36,168 nt of DNA from Klebsiella pneumoniae (GTDB lineage: Bacteria; Desulfobacterota; Binatia; Bin18), in contig CAMBFS010000021.1 in NCBI GenBank assembly GCA_945865755.1, positions 1 to 36,168 of the forward strand. The letters are read 5' to 3'. Position 1 is the first letter of the stretch. Each line of letters begins with the position of its first letter. Shown piece by piece: positions 7,827-14,713 of the stretch. The notes under the pieces are model-generated. The model was given only the letters and a program-made list of their open reading frames with translations, made no database searches and had not been told where the DNA came from. A program made the translations under genes and the position numbers.

Positions 7827-9419
7827 ATGCGAACAGCTATGAAATTAAATCCTGTCGCCACCGAAATCATTCCTCCACCTGCTTCTCCAAGGGAAGGGAA
7901 AGCCGGCATCCCTGAGGGAGGTCCTTCGACTTTGGGATTGCTCAGGCAATGGGTGCGTCGCTGGGGAGTTCAGTACGGTTTACGGCTGTTGATGGTGATC
8001 TACGCACTATTGATGCGAATCGCGAAAGTGGTAGGACCCCCAAAACGATCGGCGGAGGGCGAGCACTATGACATCTTACTGACCGGAAGCTTTTACTCGG
8101 ACAATTGGGTGATGTCGCACTTGGGTCCCTTGGCGATGTCGCTGCGTTGTTCCCGTCTCCGCATCGTGTCCACGTGGAAAGTGCCTCCAATGGAGAAGGT
8201 TGAGGTGATCTACCCACCACCGTGCTTGACCCGCGTCGTAGGGGAAACTTCTGCTCGCCTTGCCACTTTCATTTGGACGGGGTTACGCACCCGCCCGCAT
8301 ATCGTCGGCGGGTTTCACCTCCAGATGAATGGCTTGATCGCCGCGTTGTTAGGAAGGTTGAGTGGCTCCCGCTCTCTATATTTCTGTGTCGGCGGGCCAG
8401 CGGAGGTTATCGGTGGCGGAGTGCTCTGTGAGAATCGACTCTTTGGAAAACTGGAGCTGCCCGACCCCGTCATTGAGCGGCAGCTTCTGCGTGCAGTGGC
8501 TGCTTTCGACCTCGTGATTACGATGGGGAGTCGCGCCATCAGTTTTTTTCGCCAACACGGTGTGGAAACGAACTTCCAGGTTGTTTCAGGTGGTATCGAC
8601 ACTCAGAGGTTCCAGACGTCGCAAATAGTGCCCACCACAGATTTGATCTTGGTTGGTCGGCTTGCTCCAATCAAACGTATCGATCTCTTCTTGCGAGTTG
8701 TCAAATGCGTACAAGAAAGGCTGCCAAACGTTATGGCAACAGTGGTTGGCGATGGACCGCTTCGTGGCAACCTTGAGCAGCTTGCACGAGAACTGCGAGT
8801 CGATTGCAATGTGAATTTTGTCGGGCACCAGAGCTGCGTTGAAATGTGGCTCAAGCAAGCGAAAATTTTCGTCCTGACCTCGGATTCGGAAGGATTATCG
8901 TTGTCCATGATGGAAGCCATGTTGTGTGGTCTTCCCGCCGTGGTGTCGAAGGTTGGTGACCTAGTGGAGTTGGTGGAAGATGGGACAATATCCGACCAGC
9001 GCCAGCTTGTCCCGCCCACACAGAGGTCAATGGTGCAGCCTTCCCACAGATCGTTCTCGTTGCGGTCAAGCTCCCAGGTACGCGCGGCTTTATCGAACAT
9101 GCCGATCTGGGTGACGCCTCTTCCCGTCCAATCGCCGACCACGGGGTGGGTACCTGGGGTTCCAAAGGTGACGAGCCCGCCTTGGGCGCTGTCATCCCAT
9201 AGCCCATTGCCATTCAGGTCGAAATACCACTGGCCGGTACTTGGGCGATACACGCCGATACGTATTCCGGTCTGTAGGTTGAAGGTGGCGGTGACGGATC
9301 GTGCGGCCGTCATGGTGACCGAGCAGGAGCCGGTGCCGGTGCAGTCGCCGCTCCAACCCGTAAAGGTGGAACCAGCGGCTGGGGTGGCGGTGAGAGTGAC
9401 GGCGGTGTTGGCGGCGTAG
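7827..9419 (+). CDS. GT4-type glycosyltransferase, C-terminally truncated and running into antisense LamG sequence
   Basis: Residues 1 to about 386 are a retaining glycosyltransferase of the GT-B fold. A membrane-proximal N-terminal helix is followed by DLILVGRLAPIKRIDLFL (start of the nucleotide-sugar domain), VVGDGPLRGNLEQLA, and the EX7E motif SEGLSLSMMEAMLCGLPAVV. Homology stops at VELVEDG (codon 386, base 8984), where family members continue with a further helix pair of about 40-60 residues. After that the frame stays open only because it reads the reverse of the neighbouring LamG gene (residues about 387-530: Arg/Ser/Pro-rich, repetitive). GAAGGA lies about 12 bases before the ATG. The protein may be inactive or the junction may be an assembly error. 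Confidence 0.75.
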   Translation: MRTAMKLNPVATEIIPPPASPREGKAGIPEGGPSTLGLLRQWVRRWGVQYGLRLLMVIYALLMRIAKVVGPPKRSAEGEHYDILLTGSFYSDNWVMSHLGPLAMSLRCSRLRIVSTWKVPPMEKVEVIYPPPCLTRVVGETSARLATFIWTGLRTRPHIVGGFHLQMNGLIAALLGRLSGSRSLYFCVGGPAEVIGGGVLCENRLFGKLELPDPVIERQLLRAVAAFDLVITMGSRAISFFRQHGVETNFQVVSGGIDTQRFQTSQIVPTTDLILVGRLAPIKRIDLFLRVVKCVQERLPNVMATVVGDGPLRGNLEQLARELRVDCNVNFVGHQSCVEMWLKQAKIFVLTSDSEGLSLSMMEAMLCGLPAVVSKVGDLVELVEDGTISDQRQLVPPTQRSMVQPSHRSFSLRSSSQVRAALSNMPIWVTPLPVQSPTTGWVPGVPKVTSPPWALSSHSPLPFRSKYHWPVLGRYTPIRIPVCRLKVAVTDRAAVMVTEQEPVPVQSPLQPVKVEPAAGVAVRVTAVLAA

Positions 9420-11827
9420 GCTTCGGTGCAATCACTGCCGCAGCTAATGCCGGCCGGACTGCTTGTGACCGTGCCACTGCCGGCGCCAGACTTAACGACG
9501 GTTAACGAGTAGGTCGTTGTTGGCAGGGTGAAGGTCGCAGTGACGGATTGCGCGGCGGACATGGTAACCGCGCAGGTGCTCGTGCCGGTGCAGCTTCCGC
9601 TCCAGCCAGTAAAGATGGAACCGACAGCGGGTGTGGCAGTAAGGGTGACGGCGGTGTTCGCGGTATACGCTTCGGTGCAATCACTGCCGCAGGTGATGCC
9701 AGCGGGAGTACTGCTGACGGTGCCGATCCCCGTACCGGCCTTGGTGACCGTGAGGAGATACGTCTGGGGAGTGAAGGTAGCGGTAACCGATTGTGCGGCT
9801 GACATAGTGAGAGAGCAGGTGCTCGTGCCGGTGCAGCTTCCGCTCCAGCCAGTAAAGATGGAACCGACAGCGGGTGTGGCGGTGAGGGTCACGGCGGTGT
9901 TAGCGGCGTATGCTTCCGTGCAATCACTGCCGCAGTTGACGCCTACCGGGTTACTGCTGACCGTACCCGCACCCGTGCCTGCCTTCGTGACCGTGAGGGA
10001 GTACGTCTGGGTGGTGAAGGTTGCGGTGACGGATTGCGCGGCGGACATGGTGACCGAGCAGGTGCTCGTGCCGGTGCAGCTTCCGCTCCACCCGGTAAAG
10101 GTGGAACCAGCAGCCGCTGTGGCGGTGAGAGTCACTGCGGTGTTATCGGCATACGCTTCGGTGCAATCACTGCCGCAGTTGACGCCTACCGGGTTACTGC
10201 TGACCGTGCCGGTACCCGTGCCGGCCTTGGTGACAGTGAGGGGATACGTTACTGGGGGGGGCGGTGTGGTGCCAATCGGGGTGGTCATATCTGTCTGAAG
10301 TTCAGAGGCAGCCAATGCCCGATTGTAGAGACGCACTTCGTCGATCTGTCCTTGAAAGTATTCTCCCCATACGCTGTTACCACCGATCCGTAGAGCCCCG
10401 GTGGAAGTTTCGATTGTCCCTACTTGTGCTCGACTCGCGACCTGTGCACCGTTGACGTACAGGCGCAGTGTTGTGCCATCGTAGGTTGTGGCTAAATGAC
10501 TCCAGGTGTTGACCGCCAAGGCGGTTGGAGCTTCGGCATCATACACGACAGCACCGGCTCTGATCTCGCCAGCGGGAAAATTAGTGGAGCTTCCGGTTAC
10601 GGCGTAAAGGGAGTAGGCAAGCTGACTCGGTTGCTCCTTCATAATGACCGAGCGCCACCCGCTGGTCGTGGCAGGAAAAACCCAGGCTTCTAGCGTTATC
10701 GTGGTCGTCAAATCCAATGCAGCGGCATCGTTGACGGTGACGATATCGTTTACCCCATCAAAAGTGAGGGCCGCACCAAACTTCCCTGTCGACGTCCAGG
10801 TTGATCCGGAGATTGTCCCTGTGTTGCCCTGCCCGGAGGCGTCGGTTGTCGAGGTTCCGCTATTTTCGTTAAAACCGTAGGCGGCAATGAGACCGGTCAG
10901 GTTTGGTGGCGGAGCTGAGTTGCTGACGGTCACCGTTACTGTTGCACTGGTCGTCGCATTGCCAGCCGCATCGCGAGCGATAGCAGTGAGTGCGTGTGAA
11001 CCATTAGCGACGGTGGTGGTATTCCACGAGACAGAGTAGGGGGTCGTCGTGTCTTCGCTGCCGAGGTTCGCCCCGTTGAGTCGGAATTGCACGCCAGCAA
11101 CGCCTACGTTGTCAGAGGCGTCAGCGGAAACGGCGACCACGGTTCCGGAGACCGTCGTCCCACCGGTAGGTGCAGAGAGGGAGGTGATGGGGAACTGGGT
11201 ATCTGGAGCGGAGTTGCTGACGGTCACCGTCACGGTTGCGCTGGTCGTCGCATTACCCGCCGCATCGCGAGCGATGGCGGTGAGCGAATGGACACCATTG
11301 GCGACGGTGGTGGTATTCCACGAGAGAGAGTAGGGGGCTGTCGTGTCTTCGCTGCCGAGGTTCGTCCCGTCGAGTCGGAATTGCACGCCAGCAACGCTCA
11401 CGTTGTCAGAGGCGTTAGCGGAAACGGTGATTGCGGTTCCAGAGACTGTGGCTCCACCGGTAGGTGCGGAGAGGGAAGTGGTGGGGAACTGGGTATCTGG
11501 TGTCGCTGTTGTTCCACATGCTTCGTTGCTGTAAGCAGAGTCGCCAGCAGTGTTATAGGCACGGACGTGGTAGCAGTACGTCGTGCTGTTCGAGAGCGTG
11601 GAGTCAGAGTACGTTGTTGTATTCACTGCGGCTGTCGCGATCTGGGCGTAGGTGCCCGTCGTCCCGGTTTTCCGTTCAAGCTTAAAGCCATCTTCATTTG
11701 AGGATGCGTCTGCCCAAGAGAGGGTGAGTTGTGCTGCTATCGCTTCACGTCCGCTAGTGAGAAAAGCGAGAAGGGCAACAGAGAAATAAAGGGACCGTAG
11801 GGAAAATTTTCCCCAATAGCGATTCAT
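8603..11827 (-). CDS. Large secreted FN3 / Ig-like / LamG / InlB-repeat protein, 3' end chimeric
   Basis: The start at 11827 follows AGGAGG by 4 bases. A signal peptide covers about residues 1-32 (hydrophobic SLYFSVALLAFLTSG, cut near AIAA). Then come FN3 (about 33-113, LTLSWADASSNEDGFKLERK), two Ig-like repeats of about 96 residues (SLSAPTGG.TVSGT... VTVTVSN), a LamG/concanavalin domain (about 306-510, ITLEAWVFP, WSHLATTYDG, GQIDEVRLYNRALAASELQ), four 81-residue InlB-B-like repeats (about 520-847, each with CGSDCTEAY and FTGWSGSCTGTSTCS) and a beta-propeller-like tail (IGVYRPSTGQWYFDLNGNG). Native sequence ends near residue 943 (base about 9000); the last 131 residues are antisense of the glycosyltransferase. 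Cys pairs in each repeat suggest disulfides outside the cell. A riboswitch precedes it. A surface adhesin or matrix protein is likely. Confidence 0.8.
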   Translation of the reverse strand: MNRYWGKFSLRSLYFSVALLAFLTSGREAIAAQLTLSWADASSNEDGFKLERKTGTTGTYAQIATAAVNTTTYSDSTLSNSTTYCYHVRAYNTAGDSAYSNEACGTTATPDTQFPTTSLSAPTGGATVSGTAITVSANASDNVSVAGVQFRLDGTNLGSEDTTAPYSLSWNTTTVANGVHSLTAIARDAAGNATTSATVTVTVSNSAPDTQFPITSLSAPTGGTTVSGTVVAVSADASDNVGVAGVQFRLNGANLGSEDTTTPYSVSWNTTTVANGSHALTAIARDAAGNATTSATVTVTVSNSAPPPNLTGLIAAYGFNENSGTSTTDASGQGNTGTISGSTWTSTGKFGAALTFDGVNDIVTVNDAAALDLTTTITLEAWVFPATTSGWRSVIMKEQPSQLAYSLYAVTGSSTNFPAGEIRAGAVVYDAEAPTALAVNTWSHLATTYDGTTLRLYVNGAQVASRAQVGTIETSTGALRIGGNSVWGEYFQGQIDEVRLYNRALAASELQTDMTTPIGTTPPPPVTYPLTVTKAGTGTGTVSSNPVGVNCGSDCTEAYADNTAVTLTATAAAGSTFTGWSGSCTGTSTCSVTMSAAQSVTATFTTQTYSLTVTKAGTGAGTVSSNPVGVNCGSDCTEAYAANTAVTLTATPAVGSIFTGWSGSCTGTSTCSLTMSAAQSVTATFTPQTYLLTVTKAGTGIGTVSSTPAGITCGSDCTEAYTANTAVTLTATPAVGSIFTGWSGSCTGTSTCAVTMSAAQSVTATFTLPTTTYSLTVVKSGAGSGTVTSSPAGISCGSDCTEAYAANTAVTLTATPAAGSTFTGWSGDCTGTGSCSVTMTAARSVTATFNLQTGIRIGVYRPSTGQWYFDLNGNGLWDDSAQGGLVTFGTPGTHPVVGDWTGRGVTQIGMFDKAARTWELDRNENDLWEGCTIDLCVGGTSWRWSDIVPSSTNSTRSPTFDTTAGRPHNMASIMDNDNPSESEVRTKIFACLSHISTQLWCPTKFTLQSTRSSRASCSRLPRSGPSPTTVAITFGSLSCTHLTTRKKRSIRLIGASRPTKIKSVVGTICDVWNL
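9288..10250 (-). repeat. Four tandem 243-bp coding repeats (81 residues each)
   Basis: The same DNA motif (beginning GCGGTGACGGATTG on the + strand) recurs at 9288, 9537, 9780 and 10023. The spacings are 249, 243 and 243, all multiples of three. Units are near-identical in long runs, so copy number could change by recombination and could be collapsed in assembly. Confidence 0.85.
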
Positions 11828-11830
11828 GGA

Positions 11831-11838
11831 ACCTCCTT
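11831..11838 (-). promoter_or_regulatory. Shine-Dalgarno of the first LamG gene
   Basis: Reverse strand AAGGAGGT, 4 bases before the ATG at 11827. It fixes the start and is the probable target of the riboswitch's expression platform: CUCCU in the leader (complement of 11885-11890) can pair with its AGGAG. Confidence 0.75.
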
Positions 11839-11843
11839 AACCA

Positions 11844-11898
11844 GTCTGTGATAATCAACAACATCGGCGCGATCACAGACCTTTGAGGAGATTCTGTG
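11844..11898 (-). promoter_or_regulatory. Three-arm switch (expression platform) of LamG riboswitch 1
   Basis: Read on the reverse strand, CACAGA (11898-11893), GUCUGUGAU (11880-11872) and AUCACAGAC (11852-11844) follow the aptamer in that order. The central arm can pair with the first (6 bp) or with the last (9 bp, perfect), not both. A CUCCUC lies in the loop of the first hairpin. The same layout is seen before the second LamG gene. Confidence 0.6.
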
Positions 11899-11998
11899 TG
11901 CGCCCGGTAACCCTGCGACCATGACCCGTATTACTACGAGAGTTAGGCCAGTGGCTTTGCGTCCCACCCTTTCAGATGGTTTGCCTTTTTCAGGCTCG
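11895..11998 (-). promoter_or_regulatory. Cyclic-di-GMP-I (GEMM-I) riboswitch aptamer 1
   Basis: On the reverse strand the conserved GEMM-I blocks appear in order: GGCAAACC, a hairpin capped by a GAAA-type tetraloop (CAUCUGAAAGGGUG), GGGACGCAAAGCC, ACUGGCCUA, a variable second stem (about 11921-11945), then GGUUACCGGGCGCA closing P1. This class binds c-di-GMP. It is followed by the strand-exchange segment and the AGGAGG of the LamG gene, so translation control is more likely than termination; no U-run follows. GEMM-I elements commonly sit before exopolysaccharide, pilus and adhesin genes. Confidence 0.93.
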
Positions 11999-12216
11999 AA
12001 ATCTGTACTTCATTACATTATTACATTGGTTCCCCCCATTGTGTATTGCGGAGAAAAACCTTCACGGAGAAAGTCTTTCTAGATTTCAAGAAACGGGCTT
12101 ATCAGTTTTCTATAACCCCCACGGTTATGGCTGATCGCCCCTCTGTTTTATGAAATCGTGAGGAAGCAGAAAACCTTTAACCAAGAGGGAAAATTTTTAT
12201 GCTTCCTGATTTTTCC
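11999..12216. other. Intergenic stretch between LamG gene 2 and riboswitch 1
   Basis: AT-richer than its surroundings. It contains a short direct repeat CATTACATTATTACATTGG (12009-12027), possibly promoter DNA for the riboswitch transcript, and a small perfect hairpin around ATAACC...GGTTAT (12113-12127). AGGAAGCA and TGCTTCCT (12161-12168, 12199-12206) are inverted around a long loop just after the second LamG gene. No ORF and no convincing terminator with a T-run is seen. Confidence 0.4.
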
Positions 12217-13668
12217 TTATGGTGTCACTGCGGTATTCATATCGGTCGTGATCTGGGCGGCGGTGAGGGCGCGGTTATAGACACGAACCTCATCGATCCG
12301 TCCTTGGAAATATTCGCCCCAGACGCTATTACCCCCAATGCGTAGGGCACCCGCGGAAGTCTCGATTGCCCCTGCCCGTGCTCGACTTGCCACCTGTACG
12401 CCGTTGACGTACAGGCGCAACGTCGCGCCATCGTAGGTTGTGGCCAAATGACTCCAGGTGTTGACTGCCAGGGCCGTTGGGGCCTCGGTATCATAAACAA
12501 CCGCACCAGTTCTGATCTCGCCAGCCGGGAAGTTAGTGGAGCTCCCAGTTGCGGTGTAGAGGGCATAGGTGAGCTGGCTCGGCTGTTCCTTCATAATGAC
12601 CGTGCGCCACCCGCTGGATGTAGTGGGAAGAACCCACGCTTCTAACGTCATGCTCGTGGTCAGGTCCAGAGCACCGGCGTCATTGATGGTGACCAAGTCG
12701 TTGACCCCATCAAACGATAGGGCCGCACCAAATCGTCCTGCCAGCGTCCAGGTGGCCCCGGAGAGGGTGCCCGTGTTGTTCAAGCCCGATGAGTCTTTAA
12801 CCGTGGCCCCACTGCCCGCCGCAAAACTATAGGCGGCTACGAGGCCATTGACTGGCGCCCTAAAGGTGGCGGTGACGCTTCTATTGGCGCTGAGTGTCAC
12901 GGAACACGCGCCGGTTCCCGTACACGCGCCACTCCAGCCGCTAAACACATAGCCCAAGGCTGGGGTGGCCGTAAGCGAAACCGCGGTGCCGCTCGCATAG
13001 GGCTCAGAACAATCCGTGCCACACGATATCCCCGCCGGAGAACTCCTCACCGTGCCACTGCCCACTTTGGCAACGGTCAAGGTATAAGTAGTTGGGGCCG
13101 TTGCGCTAAAGGTGGCGGTGACACTTGTATTGGTATTTATAAGTAAAGTGCAGGTGCCCGTTCCGCTGCAGCCGCCACCGCTCCAACCGCTGAACGCGTA
13201 GCCTGAGGCCGGGGTGGCCGTGAGGGTGACTGAGGTCACACTCGTGTACGTTTGGGAGCAGTCACTGCCGCAGCTAATCCCGGCGGGAGAGCTACTCACT
13301 GTACCATTGCCGTTTTTTGCGACGGTTAGCGTGAAGGAAACCGTCGCTGCAGTGGCGCACGCTTCATTGGAGTAAGCGGAGTTCCCGGCCGTGTTAAAGG
13401 CGCGCACCCAGTAGCAGTAAGTCGTTCCTGCGGTGACTGTCATATCAATGAACGATGTGATGTTAGTGCCCACTTGGGCAATTTGTGCGTACGTCCCAGT
13501 GGTGCCAGTTTTCCGCTCAATTCTAAATCCGGCTTCGTTGGTAGATTTGTCACTCCAGGTGATGGTGAGTCGTGAGGCCGCAGTGGCTATTGTGGATTGC
13601 CCCAGAATCAGACCGACTGCAATGAGAAAACAACCTATCCATCGGTACCCTATCAAGAAAAACCGCAT
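12217..13668 (-). CDS. Secreted FN3 / InlB-repeat / LamG protein under riboswitch 2
   Basis: About 483 residues from the ATG at 13668 (MRFFLIGYRWIG), which follows GGAGG by 7 bases; an upstream in-frame extension to 13701 lies before that ribosome site and is rejected. A signal peptide covers about residues 1-32 (CFLIAVGLILGQ, cut near ATAA). FN3 follows (about 33-113, LTITWSDKSTNEAGFRIERK), then two InlB-like repeats (CGSDCSQTY and CGTDCSEPY, each with FSGWSG and paired Cys), then a LamG domain (MTLEAWVLP, WSHLATTYDG, GRIDEVRVYNRALTAAQI) ending at the C-terminus. It is a compact paralogue of the large protein at 8603-11827 without Ig-like and propeller parts. The LamG DNA of the two genes is highly similar, a substrate for recombination. 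A surface or matrix role is inferred. Confidence 0.85.
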   Translation of the reverse strand: MRFFLIGYRWIGCFLIAVGLILGQSTIATAASRLTITWSDKSTNEAGFRIERKTGTTGTYAQIAQVGTNITSFIDMTVTAGTTYCYWVRAFNTAGNSAYSNEACATAATVSFTLTVAKNGNGTVSSSPAGISCGSDCSQTYTSVTSVTLTATPASGYAFSGWSGGGCSGTGTCTLLINTNTSVTATFSATAPTTYTLTVAKVGSGTVRSSPAGISCGTDCSEPYASGTAVSLTATPALGYVFSGWSGACTGTGACSVTLSANRSVTATFRAPVNGLVAAYSFAAGSGATVKDSSGLNNTGTLSGATWTLAGRFGAALSFDGVNDLVTINDAGALDLTTSMTLEAWVLPTTSSGWRTVIMKEQPSQLTYALYTATGSSTNFPAGEIRTGAVVYDTEAPTALAVNTWSHLATTYDGATLRLYVNGVQVASRARAGAIETSAGALRIGGNSVWGEYFQGRIDEVRVYNRALTAAQITTDMNTAVTP

Positions 13669-13688
13669 TTCTAAACCTCCTTCATAAA

Positions 13689-13723
13689 TCTGCGCGAGCA
13701 CAGACCTCTGAGGAGATTCTGCG
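13689..13723 (-). promoter_or_regulatory. Three-arm switch (expression platform) of LamG riboswitch 2
   Basis: Reverse strand order: CGCAGA (13723-13718), UCUGUG (13704-13699), CGCAGA (13694-13689). The middle arm pairs with either neighbour, using one G-U pair where leader 1 has A-U. The second hairpin has loop CUCG. CUCCUC (complement of 13710-13715) again lies within the first hairpin and can pair with AGGAG of the ribosome site at 13676-13680. Confidence 0.6.
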
Positions 13724-13826
13724 TGCGCCTGGCAACTCTGCGACCTTGTCCTGAACTGTTTCCAATTCAGAGTGTAGGCCAGTAGTTTTGCGTCCCATCC
13801 TTTCGGATGGTTTGCCTTTTTCAGGC
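13720..13826 (-). promoter_or_regulatory. Cyclic-di-GMP-I (GEMM-I) riboswitch aptamer 2
   Basis: Reverse strand: GGCAAACC, hairpin CAUCCGAAAGGAUG with GAAA loop, GGGACGCAAAACU, ACUGGCCUA, variable stem (CUGAAUUGGAAACAGUUCAG), then GUUGCCAGGCGCA. It is the same architecture as aptamer 1, with compensatory changes in the first hairpin (CAUC/GGGUG against CAUCC/GGAUG). A small hairpin CAGGCA-UCGC-UGCCUG (13822-13837) sits directly upstream. It controls the LamG gene at 12217-13668. Confidence 0.93.
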
Positions 13827-13838
13827 AGCGATGCCTGT

Positions 13839-14130
13839 ATCTAGCATTCCTCGGTATTTTAACGAAATGTGCGCTTGCCCCCTTACCGCAATGCTCTCTT
13901 GTCGTATGTAATCGCCGAATGAGAGAAAAACTTTAATGGGAAATTTGGGATACCTCAATGGGAAATTTGGGATACCTCATGTATTGGTAGCACGTCTGTG
14001 TTGAGGATGGTTTTCCCCCGTGGGATCAAGCAAGTAGAACCGTTCCTTCGACGCAACGATATCCGAAGCGCAAAATTCCGTTTTGCGTGCTCTGTTGGTA
14101 TTTGCTCTCCGGAAGGTGTGAGAAACGACT
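13839..14130. other. Intergenic stretch with a 22-bp tandem duplication and a small hairpin
   Basis: No gene is seen. AATGGGAAATTTGGGATACC plus TC is repeated head to tail (13935-13956, 13957-13978). CGCAAAA-TTCCG-TTTTGCG forms a perfect 7-bp stem at 14069-14087 without a T-run. The segment probably contains the promoter for riboswitch 2, reading leftward, but no box stands out. Confidence 0.5.
13935..13978. repeat. 22-bp perfect tandem duplication
   Basis: Two exact copies of a unit beginning AATGGGAAATTTGGG. Function unknown. Confidence 0.9.
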
Positions 14131-14223
14131 ATGAGAAGAAACCTGTTTGAGACCTACGTGATTTTTGGTGGAACCGGCTTTATCGGGACTCATTTCGCTA
14201 CCCAACGATCGTATGTGGGGTGA
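14131..14223 (+). pseudogene. N-terminal scrap of an NAD-dependent epimerase
   Basis: ATG at 14131 opens a 30-codon frame, MRRNLFETYVIFGGTGFIGT, followed by HFATQRSYVG and stop. It matches the N-terminus of the intact epimerase at 17224 (LFETCVIFGGTGFIGTHFAA) almost residue for residue, including the Rossmann GGTGFIG. It diverges after THFA. DNA identity over the shared stretch is high but not perfect, so this is an old partial duplicate or the relic of a paralogue, not a recent copy. Confidence 0.8.
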
Positions 14224-14247
14224 CTCTCGGATGTTACTCGTTCATAG

Positions 14248-14412
14248 GAGTGGGGGTTGGTTGTGACGCATGATGTCCCCGACTATGCAATGATGCACGG
14301 CAATCCAGCATGTTTGAGAGGGGTGGACGTGCTACTACGGGATCAAGTTAAACCTTATGTCAGGATTGCGGGCGACGTTATCACAAAGAAGGACTGACCG
14401 TTACCGAACTTA
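14248..14412 (+). pseudogene. Decayed C-terminus of a WbpD/WlbB-type sugar N-acetyltransferase
   Basis: Three reading frames in sequence resemble the end of hexapeptide acetyltransferases that make UDP-2,3-diacetamido sugars. GLVVTHDVPDYAMMHGNPA (frame of 14263) is the left-handed-helix end motif (VVT.DVPDYA.V.GNPA). WTCYYGIKLN (frame of 14324) follows. LCQDCGRRYHKEGLTVTEL (frame of 14352) is the Cys-x2-Cys-like tail. Two frameshifts therefore separate recognisable pieces, and the rest of the gene is gone. It lies directly after the epimerase scrap and before the DegT gene, an order usual in such operons. The family call is from memory of motifs. Confidence 0.6.
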
Positions 14413-14432
14413 CCTGCTCACCTTACGCGGAG

Positions 14433-14574
14433 GCCTGTAGGGCGATGGCATGAAGTTAAGGGGGAGACTGTCATTGCGAGGAGTTGGACGACGAAGCAAT
14501 CTCCAACAAAACAAAGATTGCTTCGCTGCTCGCAATGACACGGTTGCTTAACTTAATGCCATTGGCTTGTAGGG
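14433..14574. mobile_element. Miniature inverted-repeat element, family A copy 1, with 10-bp target duplication
   Basis: The 122-bp element occupies 14443-14564. Ends are CGATGGCATGAAGTTAAG and CTTAACTTAATGCCATTG (terminal inverted repeats with two mismatches). It is flanked by GCCTGTAGGG (14433-14442) and GCTTGTAGGG (14565-14574), a 10-bp direct repeat with one mismatch. The interior is itself palindromic (TCATTGCGAG..., AAGCAATCT...AGATTGCTT). Its reverse complement matches copy 2 at 19163-19284 at all but about three positions. No coding capacity, so it needs a transposase in trans. Confidence 0.85.
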
Positions 14575-14610
14575 GCGTGGTGAGGTGAACACCTCGACGA
14601 GGGCGTGAAG

Positions 14611-14712
14611 GTGAATTATAAGAAGTTTGGTGATTTATTGGCGGAGGTGAAAGCGGTGTATGGGGAAGAGTACCCACGAAAACCCCGAAAAACAGAGAAA
14701 AGGGGAACCTAA
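14611..14712 (+). CDS. Short ORF directly before the antitoxin (hypothetical, 33 residues)
   Basis: GTG at 14611 starts MNYKKFGDLLAEVKAVYGEE and continues YPRKPRKTEKRGT to TAA at 14710-14712, ending two bases before the antitoxin ATG. It is charged and without a recognised domain. It may be the 3' relic of a longer gene or a non-coding frame that provides the antitoxin's ribosome site AAGGGGAA. Not recognised. Confidence 0.2.
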   Translation: MNYKKFGDLLAEVKAVYGEEYPRKPRKTEKRGT

Positions 14713-14713
14713 A

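Noticed and set aside
8603..8985. C-terminal 131 residues of the large LamG ORF as a real domain
   Set aside because: This part is the exact antisense of the GT4 catalytic domain, which has clear motifs on the + strand.
9528..10298. Long open frame on + of 256 codons with periodic Val/Pro-rich repeats
   Set aside because: It is the exact antisense of the InlB-like repeats; the repeat period is a multiple of three, so absence of stops in one unit propagates. No ribosome site or family.
13935..13978. Possible CRISPR-like direct repeat
   Set aside because: Only two units directly abutting, no spacer between them.
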